Positions 28,535-38,218 are shown, numbered from the stretch's first letter. The stretch: DNA of 64,000 nt from Afipia sp. OHSU_II-C1 (GCF_000497575.1 NZ_APJI01000005.1:124001-188000), one strand, 5' to 3'. Numbers and translations: made by a program. The notes: a model not told the origin generated them from the sequence alone.

Positions 28535-29614
28535 CTATCGCAACTTGCCCCGCGCGGCGACGGGAAGAATACCCACGATCTCGTCGCCCCGAACCATCAC
28601 GACCTCATCCGCCATATTGACCACCACACAGACGTGATTCGGGACAATGCGAACGACGTCGCCCACAGCCGGACGCGTATTGCTCTTTGTCAGGTCGAGA
28701 AAGCCGTGCTCCTCCGCGAAGCGGGCGATCCTGGCTTCCGGGTGCTCCAGGATCAGGCCATAGCCATCGAGGCCGCCTGTGTCGGCGGTCAGGGTTTTCG
28801 AACCAGCATCGAAAATGCCGCGATCCGGCCCTGCGCGGCTGACAACGGTGGAATAGACGTGCAGGGCACAGTCGTCCCACGTGGCAACGCCTGCCGCGAC
28901 CTGCATGCGGTCATTGTAGATGTACGTTCCCGGCCGGTGCTCGGTGGCGCCCCTTAACTGCCCGACGTTCTTGAGATTAGGTGATCCGCCGGTCGACACA
29001 ATGGCCGGATCGAGGCCCAGTTGGCGCAGGCCGCTCAGGGCTTCGTCGTAGAATCGCTGCGCCTCGCTCCAACCTGTCTCGGTTGGATACATCAGGAGGC
29101 CCGCAAACGACACACCCGGGGTATTCTGGATCTGGTCAGCGAGAACGATGGCTTCTGCCGGTGTCTCGACACCGGCGCGCTTGCGGCCGGTGTCGCACTC
29201 GATCACGACTGGCAGGGCGCGTCCCGCGGCCGCCGCAGCAGCCGGTAAACCGGCGATGACGACCGGGTTGTCTGCCGCGACGGTGACACTGGTCTTCGCC
29301 AGGAGGGCGCCAAGGCGCGCCATCTTTTCATCGCCGATCAGGTTGTAGCTGATGAGGATGTCGTCGATCCCGCCCTCGGCCATCACTTCGGCTTCGCCTA
29401 GCTTCTGGCAGGTAATGCCTTTTGCGCCGGCCTTGATCTGAAGGTGGGCGAGCATTGGACTTTTATGAGTCTTGATGTGCGGCCTGTTAGCGACGCCTGC
29501 ATCGTCGCAGATTTTCTGAATACGCGCGATGTTGCGCTCCACGCGATCCATATCGATGACAAGTGCTGGCGTTCCGTATTCGCGGGCGATTTTTGCGGCA
29601 AGCGGGCTGGTCAA
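28535..29614 (-). CDS. D-threonine aldolase/D-serine dehydratase-like PLP enzyme
   Basis: 359 residues of the alanine-racemase-like (fold III) PLP family, DSD1/D-threonine aldolase branch. The PLP lysine lies in RPHIKTHKSP, the N-terminus YGTPALVIDMDRVERNIAR is typical, and TGGSPN binds the phosphate. The C-terminal VRIVPNHVCVVVN contains the His and Cys that bind the divalent metal. Such enzymes cleave D-threonine-type beta-hydroxy-D-amino acids or deaminate D-serine. It stands apart from sugar genes by function and may be a moved-in catabolic gene. The divergent spacer to the next gene is 247 bases. Confidence 0.85.
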   Translation of the reverse strand: MTSPLAAKIAREYGTPALVIDMDRVERNIARIQKICDDAGVANRPHIKTHKSPMLAHLQIKAGAKGITCQKLGEAEVMAEGGIDDILISYNLIGDEKMARLGALLAKTSVTVAADNPVVIAGLPAAAAAAGRALPVVIECDTGRKRAGVETPAEAIVLADQIQNTPGVSFAGLLMYPTETGWSEAQRFYDEALSGLRQLGLDPAIVSTGGSPNLKNVGQLRGATEHRPGTYIYNDRMQVAAGVATWDDCALHVYSTVVSRAGPDRGIFDAGSKTLTADTGGLDGYGLILEHPEARIARFAEEHGFLDLTKSNTRPAVGDVVRIVPNHVCVVVNMADEVVMVRGDEIVGILPVAARGKLR

Positions 29615-29861
29615 CGGGCTTTCCTTCCTGGCGGTGCGTGAAATCCGGTGGTCTCATCGAAATCACGCTGATTTCAACTTTGCCCGTATAAGAGGCCGTT
29701 TCACAAGAGATTGATCCGGTCAGGAAACCTTGCTTGTCCAAATTCACCCTTATTCCGGTCCGATGATATGGAACCGTTGTTGCTCCTGCGAAGTTAGGCA
29801 GGCGTTCCGGATTTTCGCTCCCGTTCACTTCCGGGACGGATCTGTCCAAATGTGAGGTGCA

Positions 29862-30359
29862 ATGTTTTTGTTTGAATCAATCAGCCGGCGACTGGCCGTG
29901 GCCGCTGTTTTGGGACTGTCATTTGTCTCCGTGGAAACGATGGCGCAATCGGCGCAACCATTCGCCGGCATGTCCGGTGTGTGGTCGGGGAAGGGCTCCA
30001 TATCCCTCGAAGGCGGGGCGAAGGAGGCTATCCGATGCCGGGCGACCTATGCCGTGAGAAGCGACGGCAATGCCCTCCAGCAGACGCTGCGTTGTGCCAG
30101 CGACAGCTACAAGATCGAACTCACCAGCAATGTCGTGTCCGATGGCGGCAGGCTGACCGGCACCTGGAGTGAATCAACCCGCAATGTCAGCGGTGACGTC
30201 CAGGGCACGACGTCCGGCGGGCGATTTCAGGTCGTGGTGAGCGCGGGCACGTTTTCGGCAGACCTCGTGCTGACCACCCGCGGAAACTCCCAATCGGTTG
30301 TCATCCGTTCGGCGGGCGGGGAATTCAAGGGCGCCAACATCACGCTCACACGTACCTAA
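29862..30359 (+). CDS. Secreted protein of unknown function
   Basis: 165 residues with a clear Sec signal peptide (hydrophobic LAVAAVLGLSFVSV, probable cleavage after Ala28 in T-M-A-Q). The mature part begins PFAGMSGVWSGKGSISLEGG and is rich in beta-strand patterns with Ser/Gly/Thr; it has two cysteines (in IRCRATY and TLRCASD) that could form a disulfide. The form suggests a lipocalin-like or small beta-barrel periplasmic protein. I do not recognise a named family with confidence. Stops convergently 30 bases from the next gene. Confidence 0.7.
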   Translation: MFLFESISRRLAVAAVLGLSFVSVETMAQSAQPFAGMSGVWSGKGSISLEGGAKEAIRCRATYAVRSDGNALQQTLRCASDSYKIELTSNVVSDGGRLTGTWSESTRNVSGDVQGTTSGGRFQVVVSAGTFSADLVLTTRGNSQSVVIRSAGGEFKGANITLTRT

Positions 30360-30389
30360 GCGGGCGTGTTGGCATAGGCGAAGGTGGCG

Positions 30390-30995
30390 TCAGAACCAGA
30401 TCGGCCTGCCTCTGAAGAAGACGTGGCGTTTGACTAATGCCGCCATTCGAATATCGCCCGTCGCCGGAAATCGATCTGCATTCGGCAGGATGGTCGCAGA
30501 CTTCGATTTGTCGATGATCGAATTGCACCCATAGATGTTGGTGTCGATCTTTTCGCAGTCGGGTGCTTCCGAATAATAGTCGTCGAAGACGACGACCTTT
30601 GAGTGCTTCACGGCATTGTAGTCGAGCGCAATGGTCTGGACGCGGTGGTCGCCATCGATAAAGACGAATTCTGCGCGGACGTCGTGGGAGTGGAGTGTTT
30701 CAGCGGTCGTTCCCTGAAGGAGCCGGTATTGAAAACCGGGGTATTGTGAATTGATTTCGTCGAAGCGCGCGGCAACGCGTTCTTTTGCGAATGCTCCCTT
30801 CCCATTGAATACTTGCTTGTGAAATTCGGCATCCTTGGTGTCAAACACGTCATAACCCGTATAGGCAACAACGGGGTTATGGCGAAGCGCTTCTCTGCAC
30901 AGCAGCACGCCCCGATCACCCTGATTTGTTCCGATCTCTACAATTGAGCGGGGCTTGTAGAGGGCAACGAGACTTAGAAGCTGGTCGTAGCGCAT
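30390..30995 (-). CDS. Class I SAM-dependent methyltransferase (Methyltransf_24-like)
   Basis: 201 residues. SIVEIGTNQGDRGVLLC is SAM motif I, FVFIDGDHRVQTIALDYNAV is the D-G-D-H-x-Y/T block typical of the sugar/CmcI-like Methyltransf_24 group, and VVVFDDYYSEAPD is the next acidic metal-binding site. A C-terminal GNSI-like end (INTNIYGCNSIID-type) continues the fold. The enzyme probably methylates a sugar or glycan. It lies 60 bases downstream of the O-antigen ligase gene on the same strand and may share its transcript. Confidence 0.78.
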   Translation of the reverse strand: MRYDQLLSLVALYKPRSIVEIGTNQGDRGVLLCREALRHNPVVAYTGYDVFDTKDAEFHKQVFNGKGAFAKERVAARFDEINSQYPGFQYRLLQGTTAETLHSHDVRAEFVFIDGDHRVQTIALDYNAVKHSKVVVFDDYYSEAPDCEKIDTNIYGCNSIIDKSKSATILPNADRFPATGDIRMAALVKRHVFFRGRPIWF

Positions 30996-31055
30996 TGTAA
31001 CTTACTTCTTCAGCATTCGAGTTCTGTGTCCGGGATAGGAAAGATGGCTGGCAAT

Positions 31056-32342
31056 CTACTGATGCTTCATATCCGGTCTCGGCGGCAGGATCATACCCGC
31101 GGCGATGCCCACAGCCAGTACATAGAGCCAACCCTGATAAAAATCGGTGAGATGCGAGTTGAACACTGAACTCAGCACATTTTGCACGACTGCGGTGAGA
31201 CCGGTCCATGCGATGGCGCCGCTGCCGCGAAATGTCAGCAGATGCAGGATCCACATGGCGTAAAGCGCGATGGCTCCCAGAAGGCCCCACTGAATCGCAA
31301 ACAGAAGTGTTTGATTGTGCGGGTTGCCAATTGCAGGCGCGCCGGCCTGCTTTGGAGCATCGCGGGTCAGCAGGACTTTGGCTGATCCTGTCCCGTGACC
31401 GATTATCGGTGCGGTTTTGAAGAGTTCGATTGACTTGCTCCACAACTCCAACCGCTGTCCAACTGATGTCGTTCCTTGTTCCTTCTGAGCAACGCGATAC
31501 TCGCTGAATGCGGCAGATACCTTGTGCTGGAGGTTTGGAGAGATCGACCAAAGTCCGGCGATGGCAACGAGCAGAGCAGGGCATGCGATCCAGAAGTGGC
31601 TTGGCTTCAGGTAGCGATATGCAAACAGGACAGCGAGGATGGGAGAATAGACCAGCGCGGTTCGCGATACGTTGACAAAGGCAAGATTGGTCAAGAGTGC
31701 GATAGCGATGATTGCTGCCAAAGCGGCGATCACCCGCTGTCCGCGGCGAAACGATTCAATTGCAATGGCGGCGAGTGCGAATGCGCAAAATGCGAAGCCT
31801 TGGCTCTGGTCGATGTAATTCTTGACCGGAACGCCAGGCTGGTCCGACTTGTAGTGAATAGACAGTCCCGGCCAGTACAGCGCTATCCACGAGTACAGCA
31901 TGAGAACGGTGCACGATGCGACAAAGGCGTAGAAGACATATCTGCCGCGATCGGACTGGCTGAAGCAGTAGATCAGTATCGGTATGCCCAGGAGTTTCGC
32001 CATGGGGGTCAGCCCGCGAAACCTGTCGGGCCAGGAAAGATCATCTGCCCAAAAGACGCCAAGCACCGCAATAAGGCACAGAGCCAGCGCGGCCGCGCTC
32101 GCGGGGTGCTTCAGGGACTGAAGGAATGCCGCCGGTCTTACCGTGCTGAGAAAACCCAGCAGAAAGATCAGCCCACAGATCGACGCGAGAGATGTTGACC
32201 AGGGCAATCCGGCGGCCGCAATAATTGCGAAATTTTCCGTACCTTTCCGCCGAGCAGCCTGTGCGGCTGGCCGATTGGGTCCGATCCAAATGAAGAAGCC
32301 GTTCCAGACATCGGCCAATTCTCGCTTTATTGCGGCGTACAT
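31056..32342 (-). CDS. O-antigen ligase/polymerase family protein (WaaL/Wzy_C)
   Basis: 428 residues with about ten membrane helices. The large periplasmic loop lies near residues 240-340, with QRLELWSKSIELFKTAPIIGHGTGS and NPHNQTLLFAIQWGLLG, the conserved R-x-x-x-W and G-x-G and H-N blocks of Wzy_C-domain ligases. In Gram-negatives such proteins join finished O-antigen to lipid A-core at the periplasmic face. In the presence of a Wzm/Wzt exporter a WaaL role is more likely than a Wzy polymerase. Divergent from the lptF-like gene. Confidence 0.85.
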   Translation of the reverse strand: MYAAIKRELADVWNGFFIWIGPNRPAAQAARRKGTENFAIIAAAGLPWSTSLASICGLIFLLGFLSTVRPAAFLQSLKHPASAAALALCLIAVLGVFWADDLSWPDRFRGLTPMAKLLGIPILIYCFSQSDRGRYVFYAFVASCTVLMLYSWIALYWPGLSIHYKSDQPGVPVKNYIDQSQGFAFCAFALAAIAIESFRRGQRVIAALAAIIAIALLTNLAFVNVSRTALVYSPILAVLFAYRYLKPSHFWIACPALLVAIAGLWSISPNLQHKVSAAFSEYRVAQKEQGTTSVGQRLELWSKSIELFKTAPIIGHGTGSAKVLLTRDAPKQAGAPAIGNPHNQTLLFAIQWGLLGAIALYAMWILHLLTFRGSGAIAWTGLTAVVQNVLSSVFNSHLTDFYQGWLYVLAVGIAAGMILPPRPDMKHQ

Positions 32343-32461
32343 TACCCCTCGACGGCGCTGTTTTTTGGTGCGGACGGCGGAAAATATGCGATATAGCTCA
32401 AGATGATAACCCCATCAGGCGGCAGCTGCCGCTTTCGAATCGGACTGTACCCGGAAGTTGG

Positions 32462-33616
32462 ATGAGCGCAATCGACGGCTATATCGTGCGAACGACGTTG
32501 CTGGCGTTCCTGTTGATTCTCGTCTCCCTGACGGGCGTCATCTGGATCACCCAGGCGTTGCGCGGCATCGATTTGATGACCGGGCAGGGCCAGTCGATAC
32601 TGGTCTTTCTCGGCGTGACAGGCTTGGCTATTCCGCTCCTGGCGATGATCATCGCGCCCATCGCCCTGCTGATTGCGGTGATGCATACGCTCAACAGGCT
32701 CGCGACCGACTCGGAAATCATCGTGATGAACGCAGCCGGTCTTTCGCCCGGAAGGCTGCTGCGGCCGTTCCTGTACGCGACGTGTGTGGTCAGTCTGCTG
32801 GTCGCCTTTCTGTCGATTTATTTTGCGCCGGAATGCTTGCGAGCCTTGCGGCGATGGCAGACCGAGATCGGCGCCGACGTCCTCACCAATATTCTGCGGC
32901 CTGGTGAATTTCAGAGGCTCGGCCCGCTGACGATCCGCATTCAGGGGCGGCAGCCGGGAGGACTTCTGGTCGGGATTTTCATCGACGACCAGCGCAATCC
33001 GGCAGAACGCATCGATATTCTTGCGGACCGGGGCACGGTTCAGAAGAACGAGCGAGGCTCCTTCCTGATCCTTCAGGACGGCAACCTGCAACGATTTGAG
33101 ACAGGCAAGAAGGATCCGGCGCTCGTTGCGTTCAACAGCTATGCCTTCGACCTGTCGCAGTTTTCCAATGTCGTTCAGAACGTGACTTATGGTCCGCGCG
33201 AGAGGTCGATCGGAGACCTGATATCGCCACCGCCTGACGATCCGATCTTCAAGCGGGTCCCCGGCGAATTCCGGGCCGAACTGCATGACCGGATTTTCGC
33301 GCCAATCTATCCGTTTGTCTTCATCCTGATGGCGTTCGCCATCCTTGGCGCCCCGCGCACCACGCGGCAAAATCGCAACTTCGCCATAGCAGTTCTTGTG
33401 GTCGGAATTCTGGTGCTGCGTATCGCGGGGTTCGGGCTCTCGACGGTGTCCACATCGAAGCCGCTCGCTATTCCAGCTCAGTACCTCTTGCTGGCAATCG
33501 TCAGTGCGGGAAGTCTCTGGATGATTTTGCGGGGCGTGATCATTGATGCGCCGGCAAACCTGCTGGGTGTGGTTAACAATCTTTTCAACCGGGTCGCGGC
33601 ATTGCGGACGAGATGA
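32462..33616 (+). CDS. lptF: LptF-type LPS export ABC permease
   Basis: 384-residue permease of the YjgP/YjgQ (LptF/LptG) family, which with LptB pulls LPS from the inner membrane toward the LptA bridge. MSAIDGYIVRTTLLAFLLIL, the helix VFLGVTGLAIPLLAMIIAPI and MNAAGLSPGRLLRPFL are family blocks; a periplasmic jellyroll part (about 140-270) follows, with the last three helices at the end. The ATG at 32462 is chosen, 132 bases inside the open frame. Only one such permease gene is here; its LptG partner and LptB lie elsewhere. Adjacent to galE. Confidence 0.85.
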   Translation: MSAIDGYIVRTTLLAFLLILVSLTGVIWITQALRGIDLMTGQGQSILVFLGVTGLAIPLLAMIIAPIALLIAVMHTLNRLATDSEIIVMNAAGLSPGRLLRPFLYATCVVSLLVAFLSIYFAPECLRALRRWQTEIGADVLTNILRPGEFQRLGPLTIRIQGRQPGGLLVGIFIDDQRNPAERIDILADRGTVQKNERGSFLILQDGNLQRFETGKKDPALVAFNSYAFDLSQFSNVVQNVTYGPRERSIGDLISPPPDDPIFKRVPGEFRAELHDRIFAPIYPFVFILMAFAILGAPRTTRQNRNFAIAVLVVGILVLRIAGFGLSTVSTSKPLAIPAQYLLLAIVSAGSLWMILRGVIIDAPANLLGVVNNLFNRVAALRTR

Positions 33617-33654
33617 CTCCGGCGCTTCGGCGGGCGATTGAACTTGGGTGAGGC

Positions 33655-34635
33655 ATGGCAATTCTGGTTACCGGTGGCGCTGGTTACATCGGAAGTCACA
33701 TGGTGCGTGAGCTTTGCGACAACGGCGAAAATGTTGTCGTGCTCGATAATCTCTCGACGGGTTTTCGAAACGCTATTCCTGAAGCCGTTCCTTTTGTTTT
33801 AGGGGATGTCGCGGACAGTGCGCTCGTCAACCGGATACTGACGGACCACTCTGTTTCGACAGTTATTCATTTTGCCGGGTCGGCGGTTGTCACGGACTCG
33901 GTGACCGATCCCCTGGGTTATTACGCCAACAACACCTGCGCCTCTCGTTCGCTGATCGAGGCGGCTGTCAGGAACAACGTCCGTCATTTTATCTTTTCAT
34001 CCACTGCAGCCATCTACGGAGGAGCCGGCGGTTACAGCATTTCGGAAGATGTTCCGACATCGCCAATTACGCCATACGGCTGGTCAAAGCTGATGACGGA
34101 AATCATGCTTCAGGATGCTGGCGCCGCACATGGACTGAAGTACGCGATCCTCAGGTATTTCAACGTGGCCGGGGCAGATCCGCTTATGCGGACCGGTCAG
34201 TCGACCCCCGGCGCAACCCACCTCATTAAGGTCGCGGTTCAGGCTGCTCTCGGCATCAGACCTCGGTTGGAGGTTTTTGGAACGCAGTTTCCGACGAGCG
34301 ACGGCTCGTGCATTCGCGATTATATCCACGTCACCGATCTGGTCCGGGCTCATTCCGATGCGGTCGCTTATCTGCGCGGCGGCGGGGAGTCAGCAATCCT
34401 GAATTGCGGATATGGGCGAGGATTTTCCGTGTTTGATGTGGTTCGCACAGTCCAGGCCGTCTCGAAGTCGACATTTCCCGTTGTTCACGCGGCCCCACGC
34501 AAGGGTGACCCGATCGTGGTGGTGGCTGCGTCCGAAAAGATAAGGAATGTTCTGGGATGGTCGCCGCGATTTGATGATCTGGAGACGATCGTCGCCCATT
34601 CGTACGCCTGGGAACGAAAGCTGACGGGGCGATGA
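33655..34635 (+). CDS. galE: UDP-glucose 4-epimerase
   Basis: Interconverts UDP-glucose and UDP-galactose. 326 residues. LVTGGAGYIGSHMVREL binds NAD, IFSSTAAIYGG holds the catalytic Ser/Thr and PYGWSKLMTEIML the Tyr-x3-Lys; RYFNVAGADP and IRDYIHVTDLVRAH are standard GalE blocks. The gene starts 38 bases after the lptF stop and likely shares its transcript. It supplies galactose for the glycan or the core. Confidence 0.94.
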   Translation: MAILVTGGAGYIGSHMVRELCDNGENVVVLDNLSTGFRNAIPEAVPFVLGDVADSALVNRILTDHSVSTVIHFAGSAVVTDSVTDPLGYYANNTCASRSLIEAAVRNNVRHFIFSSTAAIYGGAGGYSISEDVPTSPITPYGWSKLMTEIMLQDAGAAHGLKYAILRYFNVAGADPLMRTGQSTPGATHLIKVAVQAALGIRPRLEVFGTQFPTSDGSCIRDYIHVTDLVRAHSDAVAYLRGGGESAILNCGYGRGFSVFDVVRTVQAVSKSTFPVVHAAPRKGDPIVVVAASEKIRNVLGWSPRFDDLETIVAHSYAWERKLTGR

Positions 34636-34664
34636 ATCGTGAGGGTGCCATGCGCCCTGCGGCG

Positions 34665-35030
34665 CTAGTCGCGTAACGTGGCTGGGCGATTTGTCTCGGT
34701 ATGGGCCGGGGCGTTGTCCTGAACCGAAGAGAGAGCGATCAAGCGCACGATCTCGGTGTTCTGTTCAGACATCGCGCGAATTCGCAGATGAAGATTTAGC
34801 ACAGCTACCAGCGTCACGACGATAAAGCAGTACAGGATGAGGTCGGCACCGCGTCCGACGCCGACGGCATGCGCCGCGATGTTCGTGAGGTCCGGAAGAA
34901 GCACCATCACAATTCCGGCGACTGCAATTGTCGTAATAACGCCCCCAACCAAGCGGGAGCGCCGCCACTGTGAAAGCGAATACGCGAATATTCCCAAAAA
35001 GCAGAGAACCAGAATTCCCTGAAAAATCAC
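34665..35030 (-). CDS. DUF2304 family membrane protein
   Basis: 121 residues with three hydrophobic helices: IFQGILVLCFLGIFAYSL, RLVGGVITTIAVAGIVMVLL and ADLILYCFIVVTLVAVLNLH. The C-terminal half holds the family's short helical segment with NTEIVRLIALSSVQ. DUF2304 proteins usually sit next to a polyprenyl-phosphate-type GT2 gene, as here. A GTG start at 35030 overlaps the stop of the GT2 gene upstream by GTGA, so translation is coupled. Role unknown, likely a helper of the adjacent GT2. Confidence 0.75.
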   Translation of the reverse strand: MIFQGILVLCFLGIFAYSLSQWRRSRLVGGVITTIAVAGIVMVLLPDLTNIAAHAVGVGRGADLILYCFIVVTLVAVLNLHLRIRAMSEQNTEIVRLIALSSVQDNAPAHTETNRPATLRD

Positions 35031-35706
35031 CTGTACATCCTCCGAACGAGTAAATCTTTCAGGATGCTGACGGCTCCGACCATGCGCTGGCCTTTGGCCA
35101 TGGAATAGTCGGTGTAGATGATGGTGCAGGGCGCTTCGGTGTAGCGGAGGCCCAACTTGCTGATCAATTCCAGAATTTCCGAAGCGTGCGCCATACGGTT
35201 CTGGCGGATGCGGATTTTTCTGGCGGCATTCGCACTAAAGACGCGCAGGCCGTTATGGGTGTCGCTGATTTCGAGGCCGGTTGTTACCCGCGTGTAAAGC
35301 GTTGCCAGTTTTAGAAGCAGCCGCTTGCTCAATTGCATTCCGACCGTATGCCCAAGGAACCGGGACGCCAGGACGACGTCGAAGCGTCCGCTATCAAGGA
35401 TCTTGACCATGTCGGCCGCATCGATCGGCCGGTGTTGACCGTCGGCATCGAACGTTACGATATGATCGGCTCCCCGAGACAGCGCGTAGTCGATGCCGGT
35501 CTGAAGAGCCGCGCCTTGTCCGAGATTCACCGGATGCCGGCAGACGGTCGCACCGGCATTTCTGGCGTTGATTGAGTCTTGTCCGATGAACAATCGTCGA
35601 CAACGATGATGTTCGAAAAATACTGACGCGCCGCCGCAACGGTATCGCCGACAACAGCTTCCTCGTTGAATGCGGGAACGACGAGCCACGTGGTGTCGAA
35701 GGTCAC
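35027..35706 (-). pseudogene. GT2 glycosyltransferase interrupted by a frameshift
   Basis: A polyprenyl-phosphate-mannosyltransferase-like GT2 gene split into two frames. From a GTG near 35706 one frame reads TWLVVPAFNEEAVVGDTV and IIVVDDCSSDKT, the N-terminal half of the nucleotide-binding domain. It then runs off, and the -1/+1 frame continues with INARNAGATVCRHPVNLGQG, FDADGQHRPIDAADM and DTHNGLRVF to the stop at 35027. The switch lies near 35570-35578 (ACTCAAT on the minus strand); one lost base would repair it. No slippery run is present. It may be a true loss of function or a sequencing error. The DUF2304 gene follows at once. Confidence 0.8.
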
Positions 35707-35833
35707 CGTGAGTAATCCGCTGGCTGAAATTTCGGTCGAGGTCGAGGCGAGAATACAAACCCTGCAACTGCAAATACGTTTCCGCCGGACCGATGTCAAA
35801 TGAGACCGTGAGGAGCGGGCCCCTGCGGGACTA

Positions 35834-38218
35834 TCAGGAACCGAGCAGCCGTCGGCAACGCTGAACGATGGTGTTCAATCCTCGAAGTGGGGCGGTTATG
35901 CGCCACGAAAAGCTGGCGAGGATTTTCCCGTTCAGGTCGGCCAGACGCCCGATTTCCGACCGCAGCACGGTTCTTTCGGAACTGTGTTCTGCGTTCAGGA
36001 TGGCGATTTGCTCCTCCATCGTGGCGTTCTGCCGTCCAAGGAGTTCATTATGTGCGACTGCGTCCGAGATATCCTGCTTCAGCCCGGCAATGGTGGCCTC
36101 CTGCTCCTGCGTTTGTAAGGCCAGAACGCCGGCATGTTGATCGATTTGCCAGGCTTGCAGTTCAGCGGCTTCGCGCTTCAGGCGCTCATCGAGCAACAGT
36201 GAGTCGACCAGTGCCGCATCGATCGGGAAGCGCCCGCTCATGCTCCTGGGCTTTGTGATGCAGTCAGAGTAGGCGTGCAGGGTATCGCGGACATGGTCTG
36301 ACCAGGCTGGAATGCCGGCAGCTTCCCGGGACGATTGCCTGTGCCGGCCAAATGCATTGGCTATCTTCTGGCCGATGTCATTGATGTCGTGAGGATCACA
36401 GTAGTCGACCGCGTCGCCAAAGTGCTCCCTGACGTTCGGCTGGTTGCTCAGAATGACATTTTTTCCCGCCGCAAGAGCTTCCAGCCCCGAGAGTGGCGTT
36501 CCTTCGGCCCAGCTCGGTAACGCAACGACAGATGCCGCAGAGAGTGCTGATGAGAGGAGGCCGGACTCGTTCGAGACCCGGCCGAGGAAGTGAACGTCCG
36601 GTCCGCCGAATTTTCTGATGAGGTCTGCGTATTTTTCATCAGTGATATCCCCGGCAAGCACGAGGGATAGTCCGTGTTTGCGTGCTGCGACCGCCAGCAT
36701 CAGTTGATTTTTCCGGGTTTCGATACGTCCGATGCAGAGAACGAACTGTTCCGGAACTGCCGGGAAGGTGCTTCGGAACAGTGAGGAGTCAACCTGACCG
36801 GCTGCCGAAGGTATGGCTGCGTTCCGAACGAGCGACCCGTTTACGGGCTTTCCCGCAATGACTTCCAGGTTCGCCTTTTCTTCTTCGCTCAGGAAGGCGA
36901 TGTGATCGGCGAGGCCGAGCATAACGCGCACCTGATCATAAAAACCTGAAACAGGCTCGGGCCGCTCCGAGAATGGAATTTTCAGGAAAGAATCGTACTC
37001 GTCTTTGAATGAGAGCAACTCTGCATCCGGTGGAACTGGGTCCATCGCGTTTTCAAAAATCGCGATCAGCTTCTGATTCCATAAGTGGCGGGCGGACAGA
37101 TCAATGAAGATGGGAGAAAACAGAATACGTGCTCCGCGCGTTCGGAGCGATCGGAGTGTTGCGATCGCTTCGGTCGGCTCCCAGACGTTGAAAACGTGAG
37201 CGATCTCCGATCTGCCGACGTCGTCAGGCGTTGCCATGCGGGCGTCAAGGCCTTGCTCGCGCAGCGTCTTCGCCAGCTCCGGAACACGCGTTGAGGGGCC
37301 GCCGGCGAAATAGCTCTCGGCTTGATGAAGAATGAGGGCGACCTTGCCAAGGTCGTAAGGTTGCGATGCTGGTTTTGCGCGCGCCTTTTTAGGCGTGACG
37401 ATCTTGCCCGGAAATTTATCGGCAATCAGTTTTCGGAAGGCGGTGTCATGCTCGTTGGCAAAGCGGTCCCAGGTCTGACCCAGAACCGGGAGGCGCGCCG
37501 CTACCTTCGCTGCAACAAGGTCGGTGAGAACGCGTCGGAGGTCAGTTGAACTGCCTGTGGCAAAGGGGATGTGAGGATAGTCGGGTATCCAGCCGACATC
37601 CGGTGCGATAATCGGCGTGCCGCACGCAAGCGCCTCGATCGCGCTCATCGGTCCGCCTTCATAAAGCGAGGGGACCAGAATGTAATCCATGTTGCGGTAG
37701 AACTCCGGCATCTCGCCTGGCGCAAGCTCGAGGCCGGGGCGGGGCCATCCGGAGCTGGTGAAGTACCACTCGATTTCAGGGATATCGAGCACGTCGGCTA
37801 CGATATGCTCGCCTTTTCTCTGCGTATGATACGTCCTTCCAACGACACCGATCCGAAGTTTTGGTGAAAACTCGGCGAGATCGACGCCGGGTTTGATGAC
37901 GACCGAGTTGGTGAAACCTTTTGCCTCCAGCAGCGCATGATATCGCTTCGACATGCAGACGTTCAGGTCGACGGAGTGCGCAGTGTGAAAGAACAGCTCC
38001 CGGGCGTCGGCGTGCTCTTCGAGGTGAGTGAGAAACGCAACCTCCAGTTTTGAAACTCGATCCTTCCGGGCGCCATATGTCATGTAGTACTGGATGGTGG
38101 CGAGGGGATTTTCGTCAAGATCGTAGGTAACGTAATCAAGCCGCTCGGCGAGCTGCCGTGCGCACTGTTCCAGTATCCAGCCCTTGTCCGAAAGTTTGAT
38201 GTGAACCGAGAGCATCAT
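35834..38218 (-). CDS. Double GT4 glycosyltransferase with C-terminal coiled coil
   Basis: 794 residues. The first GT-B domain spans about 1-280: KLRIGVVGRTYHTQRKGEHI, then SLYEGGPMSAIEALACGTPI with an E-x7-E motif. The second spans about 290-690: LILHQAESYFAGGPSTRV, then FVLCIGRIETRKNQLMLAVA and WAEGTPLSGLEALAAGKNVI, again E-x7-E. Residues about 700-770 are a coiled coil, ending in FSWRITAPLRGLN (771-782), a motif seen in multidomain polysaccharide GTs. The protein probably adds two sugars. The next gene upstream encodes a related double GT with the same motif at its other end. Confidence 0.85.
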   Translation of the reverse strand: MMLSVHIKLSDKGWILEQCARQLAERLDYVTYDLDENPLATIQYYMTYGARKDRVSKLEVAFLTHLEEHADARELFFHTAHSVDLNVCMSKRYHALLEAKGFTNSVVIKPGVDLAEFSPKLRIGVVGRTYHTQRKGEHIVADVLDIPEIEWYFTSSGWPRPGLELAPGEMPEFYRNMDYILVPSLYEGGPMSAIEALACGTPIIAPDVGWIPDYPHIPFATGSSTDLRRVLTDLVAAKVAARLPVLGQTWDRFANEHDTAFRKLIADKFPGKIVTPKKARAKPASQPYDLGKVALILHQAESYFAGGPSTRVPELAKTLREQGLDARMATPDDVGRSEIAHVFNVWEPTEAIATLRSLRTRGARILFSPIFIDLSARHLWNQKLIAIFENAMDPVPPDAELLSFKDEYDSFLKIPFSERPEPVSGFYDQVRVMLGLADHIAFLSEEEKANLEVIAGKPVNGSLVRNAAIPSAAGQVDSSLFRSTFPAVPEQFVLCIGRIETRKNQLMLAVAARKHGLSLVLAGDITDEKYADLIRKFGGPDVHFLGRVSNESGLLSSALSAASVVALPSWAEGTPLSGLEALAAGKNVILSNQPNVREHFGDAVDYCDPHDINDIGQKIANAFGRHRQSSREAAGIPAWSDHVRDTLHAYSDCITKPRSMSGRFPIDAALVDSLLLDERLKREAAELQAWQIDQHAGVLALQTQEQEATIAGLKQDISDAVAHNELLGRQNATMEEQIAILNAEHSSERTVLRSEIGRLADLNGKILASFSWRITAPLRGLNTIVQRCRRLLGS

